Shown one piece after another: positions 24,001 through 39,000 of a stretch of 64,000 nucleotides of DNA. The notes under the pieces are model-generated. The model saw only the letters and a list, made by a program, of their open reading frames with translations, searched no databases and was not told the origin of the DNA. The position numbers and the translations under genes were made by a program. Source of the stretch: Trochalopteron elliotii (taxonomy: Eukaryota; Chordata; Aves; Passeriformes; Leiothrichidae); contig JANPWX010019815.1 in NCBI GenBank assembly GCA_024734555.1, forward strand, positions 1,258,501 to 1,322,500, written 5' to 3'. The first letter of the stretch is position 1. Each line of letters begins with the position of its first letter.

Positions 24001-27000
24001 CAGAAATATTTCAACTACGTAGATACTTGTGAGTACTCTGTAAAATTCATCGAGTTTTTCCTACTGAGGCCTAACTGATCTGAGGTTCAGACTACCCTTC
24101 AGTTCTATCACTTCTTAAAATTTGTAGATAGCAAGTTATTTACATTGTCTGGTAATTCAAACATCAGCATTTTAAGAGCTTCAGGAAGTGATAGTTTGTA
24201 CTACAAACAAGCATGGGACATAGCATCCTTACAGTTTTGGGTTTTTTTTTAATGAAATGAGAACAGTTTTGGAGAAGACTAATTCTCTTGCATTGTTAAT
24301 AGGGAATGCTAAGTCCAAAGCTTATGTTATTGTAATCTATTTGGCATCAAGACTGCTGTCAGCCATCAGAGTTTCAGGTTAATAATTGTGAGGGTATATT
24401 AAGTATCACCCAACTGGTGGCTTTTCTTTGCCTTTATTGAGGAAATGAGAGTGTTTGTTAAGTGGTGAAGTTGTCAACTGCCTTTATGCTGCTTACTCTG
24501 AAGGCAGGCTTTGGTAGCAACTGTGCGTGCCTTTTCCATATTTGGGCTGACTATAATTTTTGTTCCTATGAACTTACCTTAGTGATTTCTTTTGTGAAAA
24601 GTAGAACTTGCAAACCAGAAACTGTGTCTTTGATATTTTATATATGTATCTTTCCCCCTTGGAGCAGCTTTTGGAAAATTGTGTAAATTTTATGCTTACT
24701 TTCTAAAAAATGGTTATGCAGTGTTGTCAAGCTACTTCTGACTGTTGAGTAAACTGATTGCTAATTTTACCTTTGTTTTATGAAACTGTACTGAAAGCTT
24801 GGTTATAATTTTTAGAGAAATAGTTTGTCCTGGTGAATATCTAATAGGGTTCTTTTAGGTCATTCAACTGCTTTGACATTTCCCAGACTTATGCAGTAGA
24901 TAAATGTCATTGCATTCATTGGCCTGCTTTTGCTAGACTCCCTCTTGTGTTTTATTTTGTTTGGTTGGTGTTGTTTGTTTGCTTTGTTTTGTTTTCTTCT
25001 TTTAAATCTTCTAGGTAAGCAATTTTCTAATGTGGAGTAAAGGTGTATAATTGTATGACAACAGCCTTTAGAGCATCTGTATGTATATTTAAGAAGAGAG
25101 AAATGCCAACTTCATTTTGAAGTTCAGCAGTACAGTCCAAAAATTTAGGTTTTTTCTGCTTTAATGTGATTTCAACACCCAGTATGCAGGGCACTATAAA
25201 AGTATAAGATGATTGCTGGTATATTGGAAAGCTGATTCCATACTGCATTTTTACATGCTAGTTTCTAGCATGCTATTTTTATCAATAGTGTTGCTAGACT
25301 GTGGTAAAAAGCACGATGAGCAGAACATGGTGACTTGTACCTGATAACATATATAGTGCATGCTCTTAATTAGTGTAGTTAAATAACTGTCTACAGCAGA
25401 AATGAGCGCTGGCCTGTTTAGGTTTGGTTTTGTTTTCAATTGAAACCACTCTTGCTGCTCTCCAGATATATTATTTGGCCGAGGAAGAAACCTCTGAATG
25501 CTGTATACAGATCTACAGAAACAAAACAGGAAACCCGTTTAAGTACTTTGTTCAAGGTCACGATAACCATGTCCTGTGAATGCTTTGTCAGACTTCTCAT
25601 AGTTTGCAGGGAAAAACTGCAAAAATATTGCCTAGTTATAAGGAAGTATGCTTATGTAATAAGCTAAGGGCTTGACATATTATTTCCTTTTCCATTCTCC
25701 TCCCACTTTTTCTTACATAAATCAGATAGAGCTTTCTTGGTATTAGTTCCTGTTAATCTAATATACTCTCAGTGTCCTCAAGCGCTGCCCTCTTATTGTA
25801 ATCCCAGGTGTTTTTCTTTCTTGTTATGCCAGAATTTTGAACCTGTAAGTCAGGAGTTTGTATTTAAGCAGCCATGATTTTCACTTGGCAAATACATTTG
25901 CATATAGGCTGCATTGTGAAGGAATGTGTATCAAACTGCTATGAATGTCCCTGTAGGTGGCAACACTTAGTTCCCACAGCAGTGCTGTGCAGGCCATGAG
26001 CTCCAAATGAGCTGTGATGTCTTTGGTCTTCAATTTACATGAAGGCAGTGCAAAGAATAGGGGCAGCATTTTCTATGGAATGCCCTCCACATCTCATGTG
26101 GAGACCAGTAACTGGGAAGTTCTGCTGTGGGATTACTATTTTTTTGGATGTGTCTCAATGTTCTGCAATAAAGCTAACATCTGAAAGTAAAGTGTGTTTT
26201 TAATTGTATGTTTTACTAGTCTTGAGTTAGAAAACACTTTGTAATTTGGGATTTGCTGTCTGTAGAAGTAATAAAGTTTGAAATTCTGTGAAACAGCTTG
26301 ATGAACAAATAGAAAATTCGAATATAGTGCAGTAACTTGGTATATGCAGAATATCTTCAGAAGGGAAGAACTGTTTTGATTTTTTTGGTTTTGTGGTTTT
26401 GGGAGGGGTGTTATAGGTTTTGGAGGGTTGTGGTTTGTTTTGGTTTTGTTGCTTTGGGTTTTTATTGTTTTTGTTTTGGTTTTGTTTGCATGACTAATTT
26501 TTTATTGATGAATAAGAACCATGGAGGTATCAACATTGAACATTGCATTGAAGAAAATATATTAAGCCCCTGAAAAATATTACTGTGATATTTGTAAAGT
26601 ATCCTTATTTATTGCTCATTTCAAATAAATACTTAATCATGTAAAATGAAGAAAAGAAACAATAGCTAAATACTTTTGAGACTTTAAAACAGGGCTTTTG
26701 TCGGCAGATGGTCTGATCTCTAAACTTCAAAACTGCAGCAGGTGTGCTGATTGTGTCAGCTTTATTTAATCAGCTGTGTTACATTACAAGATAAATATTT
26801 AAGTTGTTGATTGAGGTGGAGGTATGTAATCAAGGAGTGTTGAAGCAATGTTTAATATGAGTTGACTGTGAAGATGAATGGAAGATGATCTACAACACAA
26901 CATATGCTACATTCAAGGGTGAAGTTCCCATGTATGTGTTTTCAGGGTAAACATCCTTATATTACACCAGTAGTAACACTGTAAGTGATACCTTATGTGA

Positions 27001-30000
27001 TCTCAATTTTGTTTACCTTATGTAAAAACTTATAAATACTATTGGTGCAGTCAGAGAACATTAGTGAAACAGAAGATGTGGACATACTGAATTGATGGTT
27101 TTCTTAATACCTGAAGTAAAGCAAAGTAGAAATTCATTACCTTTTGGTGGATAAAGCAGTATTACACCTATTATTATTTCTGAGTTTCATACTTTTAACA
27201 GGCAGGTCCATCTTTTCAGTGGACAGGGCATTGGAGAACAAATGGTGAAATGTGAAGTCATTAGGAAAATAAGGATGTGGGTGGCTATGTGTAAAATACT
27301 GTTATATGGCTCTAGGTCTGAAGTGTGACTAGTGTCTGCTTTGCAGTAAATTGAAAAATACACTGTTTTGTAATGAGATTGAAGCAGAAATTCCACAAAA
27401 ATGGGTAGAGGACTCCACAGTGAATTGCATGTCTTATTTTGCAGTCCCTTTTGGAATTGCCCCAAGGTGTTTTGGCTTCTTTTCTAGAAATGACTGGGGT
27501 ATGCTGCAGTAGTGTTACAGTGACAAGCTCTTTTGTCCCTGTAAGTGGGAGACATTGCTTCGGTTTTCTAAGTGTGCGGCAACTCGAGCTGCTGCCTCCC
27601 ATGAGAATGCAACCATTAGCAAGCTCTTTGAGATTGGAGCAATACTAGCCTCCCCCAGAGGTAAATTCAGGCCAAGTCTACACTAACAATTATTTTAGTG
27701 TTTATGGAGGTATTTTAATTGATACAGTATAGTTCATTCTTCCAGGGAACTGGTCTAATTTCGTAGAGTAGAAGTTGCACTTGCTGGTGCGTGTTCCTGC
27801 TCTAGTAGTAATGGAGATGTACAATTATATGCCGTATAATAAGCAAGTTTTATTGTGAACCTGAGAGATTGTCTGAACTCATGATAGTGCTGCAAGCTGT
27901 TATTTAGTGCTTTGTCTGAAAACCCTAGAGGTCATGCGCAGGAAATCTGTAGGTAATGGTGAACATCTTAACTATGTCAGCTATGTCCAGTGTTCTTAGA
28001 CTTCTTGGTGGAGTAAGCTAAGAGTTTTCATCTAACATCATAGGTAATGTCATGAACTGAAAATAGTTTTCATTCTTCAAGTCTTTGTTCTGCATGCTTA
28101 AACAGTGGATTTGCCGCATGAAAGTTTGAGAGAGAACTAGTTTACTTGAGTTTTACTTTTGTTCTCAGAGGTGTACTTGTGTGGAGAATTGAGTGTCATG
28201 CTTGATGTCAGGACTCGTGGTCTCTCCCTTTAGGCTCTAGGATCGAGATCTCTTTAGAGGTGGAAGAGGCTTCATTAGGATTATGTGCACCTGCTGCTAG
28301 TTCTTTTAAACAGCTGCATAGTGTAGAAAAGTCTACTATGTCTTGGACAGAAAAATGGCATATCTGTTAAACCTGGAGAATTACTCTCTTGCATTGGAAA
28401 CAGTTTGGTAAACTAGTAAATTATGGCTCATCTTACTTGTAGGTGGAATGCTTCACAGTAAAGGTCAACATGTGATTAGTACTGTTCTTTAGCTTGCAAA
28501 GCTTTAAAACGGGTAAAATACCATCTCCTTAAACAGCCCTTAGGAATCACTTACAAATGTTTCAAGAACTGGTTTTTTTTCTTCTGTGTGTGTATATTTC
28601 AAAAGCATTTGAAGTTGCAGGGTTAAACCTGGCTTGCAGGACGGTTTCTGAACTGGATGACTTCTTGGTCATCAGTTTTTTAATCTGGCTTGCCCATTTC
28701 CCAAGGAGCTGTGCCCTTACATGTCATTTGGTGGTCATTGGCACAGTATTGCAAATGGCCCCTCCAATTTTGAAGGGTTGAACTTGCATCATAGGTGTAA
28801 AATTTATGTATTCTATACTCACAGTGCTACCAGAATAAACAAAATGCTTTTTATATGATCAGTTGAATCTCTGGTACTTTATCAGAACCAGTTTACCTTT
28901 TAGGAAAGATGGATGTTGTGGCAGTTTCCACAAAAGATGCCAACCAGGATGAGAATCCTTTTTTTGCCTCTAAAAGCCATTTATTTATGCTGTGTGCACA
29001 CTCTGACTGTTTGTCTTCTATGAAGATAGTTAGCTACACAATAATTTCTGAATTCTAATTTAGATAAACAAAGAGCAGTTATGTCTGTTTACTCTTCTGT
29101 ATTGAATTACAGTTATATGTATTCTGTGTCAGGATGTTACATCAAGGTGATGAAACAGAGAATTTAAAGATGTAGATAGATGAACAGGGTTCCTGGGATA
29201 GGGTTTTGTAACGAATTGTCTTAACATCAGTATACTTAACTGTCTGAATGAAGTTGTGACTTTATTCTTACAACCTTTGTGTTCATATGCAAATTGGAAT
29301 AATCCTGTACTCTCCAGCTGCTAACTTATACTCACAAGCCCAAGTGGAGTCTTGTGTCTAACCTCTAGACTCTGACCTGCATCTCCTTTTTATCCAGGAG
29401 CACATGCCAGTTATTCACTGGGTTGTCCTTAATTCAGCCCACCTTCCTCACTAGTACCTGAATTTTCTTCTTGAAACGTGTCATCTGACCACCACAAGAC
29501 TTCTTCTTTCTGTTTCCTGTACCATCCTGATGTTGCAATATCATCAGTTGATGGCAGATTCCATCTTTATCCTTATCTTACTCACATTTTTGCTACTTAC
29601 CCACGACTTGATTATCTGTATGTGTAGTGCTGCAGATGTTCTTTAATAGGCTTCTTGCTTCAGTCTCATCACCCCTAAATTTTACATTGCATGAGACATG
29701 TTGTGTTCAAAATAAATTCTCTATGGCTCCCTACATCTGTAGTCTGTTGAAATGCTGTGTTTTTTCACCTTTTTATGCTCTGATAGAGGTTTTCCTCTGG
29801 TTATGGCACATGAGTGCTTGCATGGCAGCACCCAGTGCTACTATTACATTTAACAGTGAAAGTGGTTTTGGCTATGCTTCTGTACAGGAATTCTGGCAAT
29901 TCCTGCAGAAGTGTACTGCAGTGTGCAGAGGAGACCTGTTCTTTGGTGCTGCAAAGGTATATTTTGGAAGTGACAGCAGGAAAGAAATCTGGAAGAGGGA

Positions 30001-33000
30001 TTTCTGGTTTTGTTTTGGAGTGATTGGATGCAATGAATACCAAGAAAATAACCTCTTTTTATTTTGTATTTGCATGAGGGTTCTGATTTGGTTTTGAGTT
30101 TGCTAAGTCTTGTGCAAAATGGACAGATAGAGACTTCTGAACACACTCATTTGGGTTCTTGACTAAATAACTCATAAAATCAGCACAGAAAAGCTGTTAT
30201 GACCAAGAAATATTCCCAAACTGAAAGTTTGCCTTGGAGAGAAATGCTGGTTTGCAAGCCTTGCACTTCTGACTGAGAGCTCCAGATTCTCTGTGCTCTC
30301 TCATGACAGTACATGCTTTGTTTATGGCAAGAATATCCTTAGAGAGCATAGTGTAAATTATGAAAGCCCTGTTTTAAGGGAAAACTTGAAATGAATATAA
30401 TAATTTCCTTTTTTTTTCTCTAGCTTTCTTGCATAAGCAAATAGTGCAGGCTCCTAATCTATCTGGAAGAAAAGCTAAAATGAGTAGAAGTGCTCATTTA
30501 GGATTTCGGGCAAAGCATGTCTGCTAAAATGTTATGGTGTTTCAGTCACAATGGAGACAAAGCTTAGTTTACAGACTGCGGAACAAACAACATTTGTTAG
30601 AACTTATGTTGACCATGGCTTAACAATTTATGTTGCCAAAGCATGGAAATCAGTCTGAGTAAATGCCTAAGGGTGTGGAGTAGACAGGGAGCAATCACTG
30701 GAGAGACGCAGACAGCAACGTCAAAGACAAGGATAAAGGTCTGTGAAGCTATGGAAGAGGATTCATTGAGAATTCAGAATACAAGGAAGCAACTGGGAAG
30801 AAAATAATAGATAATGGTAGCTAGCTTGGGTTTTAGTGAGGTCTGAGGACAAGTAAGATTGGGCAGGCTACAGGAGAGGGTGTTGTTTCAAACATATGTA
30901 AAATTTCATACCTTTTTACCATGCTGGGTGGTTTAAGTTGTAAGTTAGTAAGTATCTAGTACCTGTCGAGTTTCCTCCAAGGATACTTTTTGTTTGGAAT
31001 GCATTCCTAGTGGTTTGTTGGTGGTTTTTTTGGGTTTTGAGGTTTTTTTTTAATTTTGTTTTGTTAATTTTTTAAATTTTTTTTTAGCAGAGTAAGAACC
31101 ATAGAGAATTACTTTATCTGTGTAACTTTCTGGCACTGTTCTACATTGTGGCATTTCAAGTTTCTTTTTGACATATAAATTGCAGTCCTCTTAGTAAGTA
31201 AAATGGATTACTTATGGTAACTGTTACTTATGGTAACTGTGACTAGTCAGACAACTGCAATCCTTGCCAGAGCTATTCTAGAGGCTTTAAAAATCCTATT
31301 AAAAGATTTTGTATGCAGATGGTAGAGAGAGGATAAAAAACCCCAACAAAACAAACAGCACACTGCAGTTCATTTTGCTGCTCTCTCTTTTGCCAAGGGC
31401 AGTTTGCTCTTAAGACAGCAGCTGTAGCTGAAATTTATCTCTGCGGTTTGTAAATAAAAGTAAATTTCTAGAGAATCTAGAGTTCTTGGAGTGAATTTAG
31501 TAACAGGAAGCATGAAGCCTTCTCTATTTTATGCAATTATGATTATGCTAATTATAACAACATAAATGTCACAGTCTTGTTTTAAATGTTAAGTTTGAAG
31601 GGTGTGTTAGTTTTAAGTGTGAACTGCCAGGATCAGAAGATTCAGTTTTGTTGAAGGTGGGTTGTAGAGTGCATAATGTGACCTTTTAGCACCTCTCACT
31701 GCTGATGGAGTAAAATCTAAAGAAGTTTGTTCAGAACTTAGAGTGAATTTGCATCTTGAATTAGAACAGTATTTATCACACCTATAAAACTATATTTATC
31801 ACGTCTGTAAGTGGAACTTCTTTAATAAAAGATTGCAAAATTAGCATGGAATTCCCTAATGCAAAGTTGGACTACTTAGAAAATGCATTTTTTGAAGTGT
31901 GATGCATGCAGGATTTCATTTGTTCACCGAGTTTTTAGATTTCTGATGGTAGTATTTTAAAAAGTTGCTTTGTGCTTGTGAATTAAAAAAAGCTGAAGTC
32001 ATGAATACCAAAAAAATCACCTTGCTAATGTCATGTAAGTTACATGCTGTTGCTTTTCTTAAAATTAAAAATATGCAAGATACATACTGGAGATAAAAGA
32101 TGTTGACATTTCATCTAGCCATTCTGTTTTGGTTCAGTACTGACATTTGCTGCCTTGTCATCAAAATCTCGAAGATTTTTCAGAGTCTTAAGAGAAAAAA
32201 ATAAATTCAAAATTTGAATGGGTTATCCCCTTTGCTCTGTCTCTGGAGGGAACAGTTGTGTATGTAGTCTCCTTATATCAATCTCCTTTTCTTCCTCAAG
32301 GATTAAAATAGTGTCTGCAGTTTTTGGGTCTCAGTTAATATATCTGAAAATTCAGTATTTGGGAGCCTGTTGAAAAAACTTGTCTGTGTAATTGTGTATT
32401 TTTAAAAGTAGCTGTAATCAGTGTTTTTGTTATAACAAATTCTGATTTGGTGGTTAGTTTTGTAGTACAGCTAATGCCTATTCTTTTCCTGAAACCTTTT
32501 TGCCTAAATGACTATAAATAAGACCCTAATTATCTTAGCAATGTATACATACTTAAGAATTTTTACCTCATGAGCAGCAAACTATCTGAATTGTTTACAA
32601 CTACCTCCATCATTGAGTATTCCAACCTTTAATTATACAACTTTCCTTTTCTGACACCTTAACAATACAGATGAAGGATTCCTTCACTAAAGTGTTAAGC
32701 TCAGCCAATTTATGGAAGGTAGAAAACTGTTCCTTAAACAGCAATTTATTGCCTCCTTTCTACACAGATCTTGTTCAGCCTGACAATAGTGTTTGAAAAC
32801 TTGGGGGTTTTTGAAAAGTTTAATCCTTTATCCTTCCTAGAAATCAGATTACTGAAAAGTAGCTGTGGAAGACTGCGGTAGGGTCAAGATATTGTCAATT
32901 CCATGCCATTAGTTTCTGTTTTCTGTTAATAAAAGACAAGTGAAAATAACTTGTTTTGTGAAAAAAATATTTGTAAATTTCTGTATAAATTAACTCTTTT

Positions 33001-36000
33001 CTGGGTAAATAACTATTTGGTGATCTAGCTCCTGTGGAGACACTCCTTTTGGAATTGTACATGAACCTTACTCTTTAAGTCTTTCAACCAAGCTTCTTAA
33101 ACTATCTTGGCATTTAAGGATGGCTCCTGCTGTAGGTAGATTACCTGTAGAATCATTTTCTACCTTTTTGTATTATGAGCAGACTATTAAAGTGTTTTTA
33201 ACCTCATTTCTCTCTTCTCACACAAGAGTTCCAAGCGAGAGTGGAAGCCTCTGGAAGACCACAGCTGCACAGATGTACCATGGCTGCTCTTATTCATTCT
33301 CTTCTGCATAGGAATGGTGAGTAAAACTCCAAGGATATTGTAAATGTTAAGTAGTTGAAGAGTTTGCATTAATAAGAAAGGAAATTTAAAACCTGTCAGT
33401 AACCTAATCACTGGTAAAGATCAGGATATATTTGCATGGGAACCATCACCTGTAAAACAGAAATGAGTAGTATGTATATATCAAAGGCCTTTGGTAGAGA
33501 TCCATAATTTATTGTTGGTGCCAGTTCTTGCTCCAGCTTCTCTTCCCCTGAAACTGCAGTCTCAGTGGTAAGTGATTTTTCAGCATGGCAGATTATCACT
33601 TGACTCATACTCCTTCTGGGACTCTGCATATCCCAGAAATGATAGCTGAGAGTCTGGTAAACAATTCTGTGAATCACAGTAAACTTTTTTGTGAGAAACA
33701 AAGATTGTGACTGTCAAAGAATTAACTGGGGTTTTGTTTATTTGTTAATTTATTTATTTATTTTATTGTATACTTAGTAGAAGCAGCTATTGTTAACAAC
33801 CATATTACTAATGATAAGATCTTTCTTTCAAAGTTTTAACAATTCTGTCCTCTGTGATGAGACCATCACCTTTTTCAAGTCAGCCTCACAGTACTCTACA
33901 CTTATTAAAAGACCCAACTCCAAAAGCTGCAGATTAATGAGAACTAGAAGTACATGTCTTTCCATCTTTTTTTGTTTCATGAATCTATTTTTGCTACTCT
34001 TCTTAAATAGAGAATGTCCATTGCTGTCTTGTACTGCTGTGTTGCAAGCAAGTGTCTTTAGGGGGGTTTGAGACTTCTGTGCTCTCAGCTTTCTTTTCTG
34101 CTCTCCCTCTGTCTCTGGTGTTTGGAATAATTCCACTGAAAAATGTCTTCGACTTTCCCCAGAGTGGTTTTCAATGGCTCTGCTTCAAATGTAAAAATTC
34201 CAATGATTATTTAAAATCATATGAAATACAGTGTCACTGTAATGTGGATATCTTAAAATTGCAGAAATCGCAGCACTTCCTGAAACAAGTAGCTTTTTTT
34301 TGCATTTGGTTTTTTTTTTTTTTCTGGTTTTGTTGATGTTCCCTGATTATTTGGTTATACTTACCTGTTCCTCCAATTATAAATTAGTTTTCTGTGCATG
34401 AGTGTCCCAAATTTTCCAGTCTAAGCAATGCAATATAAAGAGCAATCATCCACCTGGGTTACATAGTTAGTGTTCTAGGAGACTTCACTTGCAGTGTAAA
34501 CCACCCCCATTTTTACTGTTCCATGCCAACGTCATTACCTGTTGTCATCATTTCATCTGATCCTGCCACTGCCATCTCTTGCTCCATGCACTTGTCTCAG
34601 CTGTTTATTCCACTGCCACTTCTCAAATCTTAGCCTGTCTCACATGTAAAATCAGTTCCTTGGTGGTAGCTGAGTGAGCTGATGGCTCGTTTTTCCCTGT
34701 TAGTGATTTGCTAATGAAGCTTTTGGGCCAGTCTCTTGTTTGCACAATCATTGCTTTAATCTTGGTTTTGCTTGTGAAATATCTCTGGAAGTTCACAGCA
34801 AAACCTGCCTACTTTGGGTATTTTCCACATTACTTGGTCTGAACCATTTTTCTTTGTAACTATTTCTTACCTGCATTTGAAACCAGCTGAAACCATAGTG
34901 GCCTTGACCTGGTCACCTGCTTTAAGTGGATTTCCTTAAAAGAAACTTGTGTTAGATAGGCCTCTTCATTTTAGCTCATCTTTGAAAGTACTGAATTTAA
35001 AGGAAAGAAAAAAAATCTGTAAGCAAGAAAATCTGGATTGTGTGGAATGGTCTAAGATGCATAGCAATCCTTGACAACTCCATCTCTGCTTGTAGCTCTC
35101 CTTCACTGCCTGCCCTTGCCCACTTGCTGACTTCTCCCTTCTGCTTCATGCCCACTTGCTGACAATGAAACTTTCAAATAAACCACATAGAGGAGTCTTA
35201 ACTGTGCTTGTATAATATCCAGTGTTAGATGTCTGAGTTCTCTTTTAGCTTGCATTATGTTTTATTATTGCACAACAGTTCCCTGTGATCATCCTTGTCT
35301 TTCCTTTTCCAGTCCGAAAGAATTTTTAGACAAACTCTGCATAGAAGTAAATTAATAAAACTGACTTTCCCTAGCTGTCAAACAGTATTGCTAAACTGTG
35401 GGGGTTTTTTATTCCTCCAGGGTTTTGTCTGTGGCTTTTCAATAGCTACAGGAGCAGCTGCAAGACTGCTTTCGGGATATGACAGTTATGGAAATATTTG
35501 TGGACAGAAAAATGTCAAGGTGGAGGGAATAGTCAACAGTGGTCTGGACCTCACACACAAGAAGTAAGTATGTAATACAATTCCTGCATCCTGTAAACCA
35601 GGAAGGGCAAAATCTTTCTTTCTTTTAGAGTGGTTTTAAATAAATTGGGAAAAGGGATATGCTAACTCATTCCTACTTGTCATTTGACACTTTTCTCACT
35701 TAGAGGTCAGCAATCTTTTGTAACTACCAGCAACATTAGACTGTATGTTGGCAGATACGCAATATGAATACAGAGAGGAAGTACTTTTTCTCAGTATCCA
35801 TTTCATGTAGGATATTGTACTAGGCTGCTGAAAAGTCTTGTTTGTTAGAATTTTAGGTGCTACAAGTATTCTCAGATTTGGGAGCAGGCTTTGATATCAA
35901 TGTTTGCTTTTGATGTTGCATGCTTAGTTTCTGCTGCTATGTGTAAGGGGAGATGAGATATATCTGGCACATTAAAATAAGACTTTAAAATTTAAACTGT

Positions 36001-39000
36001 AGGCAGAATGTATGTTTGTGACTTGTGGAGAAAATGCACAAAACTTTAGAGGGGCACACAGCTTTGATTAAGCAGCGTCCTGTTAAAACTCGTACTTAAA
36101 ATTCAGGTACTTCCTATCTGTTGTACAGGAAGACATCACACTGCAGTTGTAGTACTAGAGCAGTGGCAAGAATTCTGCACTGACAGATTGAATACCTGTG
36201 AATGTCTTTTGAGGTCTGTCTTGTCAGTCAGGCAAGCTCAGAATCCTTCTGTACAGCTTGGGTGACTTAAGAAAGTAAACTATTTAGCCTAGTACAGTGA
36301 TATTAACTGACACAAAAAAGTGTTTTTTTCACTGTCAATTGTTTCAAGTAGATAAAAAGTTACTGATTTCTGAGTATGATAGCCTTTTGCTTCACACTTT
36401 CAGACTAACAGAAAATTGATGATTTTCATAAATTACTTTGGAAGCATACTTTCCTGAGATCTGCTTATTTTGAGTTGCTATTCTAAAGACCTCTAAATAT
36501 CTCATTTAAAATTGGATGTAGATAGAAAATTGGTGGTTGGCAAAAAGATTCGAAGTAAATAAAATGTCTGGAACTTTTTACAGATATCTTTTGTCAGAAA
36601 AATAATTTCTTCATCTAATCCCATCTTTCAAGACAGTTGAAAGACTTAAAGGTTATGTGACATGATTTTCCTGTTTTTTTTACATAAACATTTTAACACT
36701 TTCTAAACCTATGTGTATATAGTACAAAATTGTGACACTAGTGTTCTGAGAAAAAATGCAAATTTTAAAATCATAATTTTAAGTTTACTTTTAGAAAGAA
36801 ATGGTGTCTTACTTCACGTGTAAGTACAGAAACTCAGACACCTTATTGAAATGTAATAATTAGTATTGTGATAGTATTCTACATGTGACATAAGTCAGAC
36901 CATCATGTGGGGAAACATCTACCATTAGGTAAATTCTTCTTGTAAATGCAAGCCCAAAAGACAGCAGATAAAAAGAGAAACTGTTTTTAACACAGCTAAT
37001 TGATAGACCCTGTTGTTTGTCAAAAAGTCTTAATGAGGTTCAAAAGAATTATGCTTTTCTGACAAAGATGTCATGGCTTTGAGGCTCTAAGCACATCAAT
37101 AGATAGGTACATATGAGTTCTAGTCACCTCTGTTTGGTTAAGAGAAAACCCTCTGCTAAGGCAGATTATTCTTTAACTGTTCACATGAAGTGCCTGGTAC
37201 AATCCAGGGTATCCAGTTTTGGAAGAGATTGGTTCTTATTTGAGTGAGTGATCCTTCCTTCTCTCGCACCCCATAGTTTCTTCTGAAAAATTGCCAAGCA
37301 AATTTAAAAAGCTATCTGCTTTGCATCTGTCTCTAGCAGATGGAATTCCTACAGTGTCTGAGGTGGAGTTCATGGGAGTATTTAATGCTATTTTTATAGG
37401 AGCACTTTGCAGACAGACTGTAAAAAATAAACTCTTCTTCCTGCCTGTACATTTCAGTTTGTGTAGAGAAAGAAAAGGCTTTTAAGTTCCGCAAAAATGG
37501 GGCTCTGGAAACATGAAGTTTTTCTCATTTCATTTTGCTTGCAGAGGGTAATTCCATTTCCATTTCCTAGTCCAAGGGCTGAAAAGCTAAATCATCTGTA
37601 AAAATAACATTTTCTTCCTTGTATATGACAGCAACCCATAGTTGCTGGAAGTGAAATTGATGTGGTCTGTGTGGATATGGAAATCAGGGTGGTAAGGGTG
37701 AAGAGCAGAGTTCTCACAGGGTTATGATTTGCTCTGTGTACATCAGATATGCTGAAACCGGTGAGATGAAGTACTGGGAAGAAGGATTTTACAGCCTGGT
37801 CTTATGAACAAGGAGTGGATCAGGCATCCTTTTATTTTTACAAAGTAACCACAACACACTGTAATAGTCTGTTTTCTGGAGTCAGACATAGGCTTATACT
37901 CTAGATCTGACAGTGAATTCTAATTAAACCTATCTGTTTCAAGTAAGCTCCTTGCTTTACAAGTTCTGGGAGTTATGAGGGGTTAAAAATGACCTTTTAT
38001 TTGCAAATATATGATAATCACAGCCAGATATAAGTATCTGAAATGCTAGTTCAGTGTGGTTTTTGATCACCAATAAGTGTATTTGGACAGAATTCAGTTT
38101 GTGCTGTCTACTCAAATACTAGGAGACATGCATATGATGCTATGAAGAATAGTTAGGGTGGCATTCTTCCTGAGCCATGCCTTTGACCCCAGGAAATGAT
38201 TGAAGTTTAGGTAATGGGAGAACCAAGGGATGCTTTGTGGCATGTACACAGAAAATTTGTTTGAGTGAAACTGTATATGCCCTACTGTTGAAGAAATTTT
38301 TGACACTAGACTCTCATCTCCATTAGATGGCACAGATCAAGTGTGATATCTGGTAGCTCAATATAGGTGCCTTGAAAAAAGAGAAAGTGAGCAAAGAAAT
38401 ACCTGGAGAATTATTTCCCTTGTAATCTAAATTCCCTCTCTTACATGATGGCCTGGAGCAACAGCACTGTTAGGGCCTGGAGTGGTCTTGCTTTTCATTG
38501 GTTTACTGTTGTGCTACCAAGTGGTTGCCATGTGGTCATCCTCATACCCTCTTGGGCGGGTTTTTGTGGGGGTTTAGCTTGGTTGCAATATGGTCATGAA
38601 AGCTCCTGTAACATGCCATATGGGCTGTACATTCTAGCTGTTAATTTTTTGGTAATATTTAAGATGCTAGCTTTGTCTAAGTGTTATTAATGTTCAGATT
38701 ACTAGCTCTTGGTTTCACTTTATTGCTCTACAGCTACCTGAAAGAATGGGGGTGTCAACCTCCTTTCCCAGGTAACACATGACAGGATGAGAAGAAATGG
38801 TCTCACATTGTGGAAGGGGGGATTTAGATTGGACATTATGACAATTTTTTTTTTTGCCAAAAATGTTGTCAAGCCCAGGGAAGTGGTGGAGCCACCATTC
38901 CTGGAGGTATTTAAAAGATGCGTAGATTTGGCGCTTAGGGACATGGTTTAGTGGCGGACTCGGCAGTGCATTTACAGTTAGAGTAGATGATGTGAGGGGT

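Larger units (their letters stand above)
18036..33226 (+). other. SLC44A1: SLC44A1 intron 1 (15.2 kb)
   Basis: Phase 0 intron. It holds the GC-rich array near its start, a possible cryptic exon at 19203-19389, an old CR1 tail (19740-19935), a short CR1 remnant (21515-21590), a C/T-rich stretch about 20460-22200 with no recognised identity, a G/T-rich tract at 26370-26490 and a 16-base tandem duplication at 31208. I see no coding gene or RNA gene in the remainder, which is AT-rich and T-biased on this strand. Confidence 0.9.

Noticed and set aside
35295..35567. 90-codon frame read as a stand-alone small gene
   Set aside because: Its C-terminal half is SLC44A1 exon 3; the upstream part is intron 2 sequence ahead of a clear acceptor at 35420.
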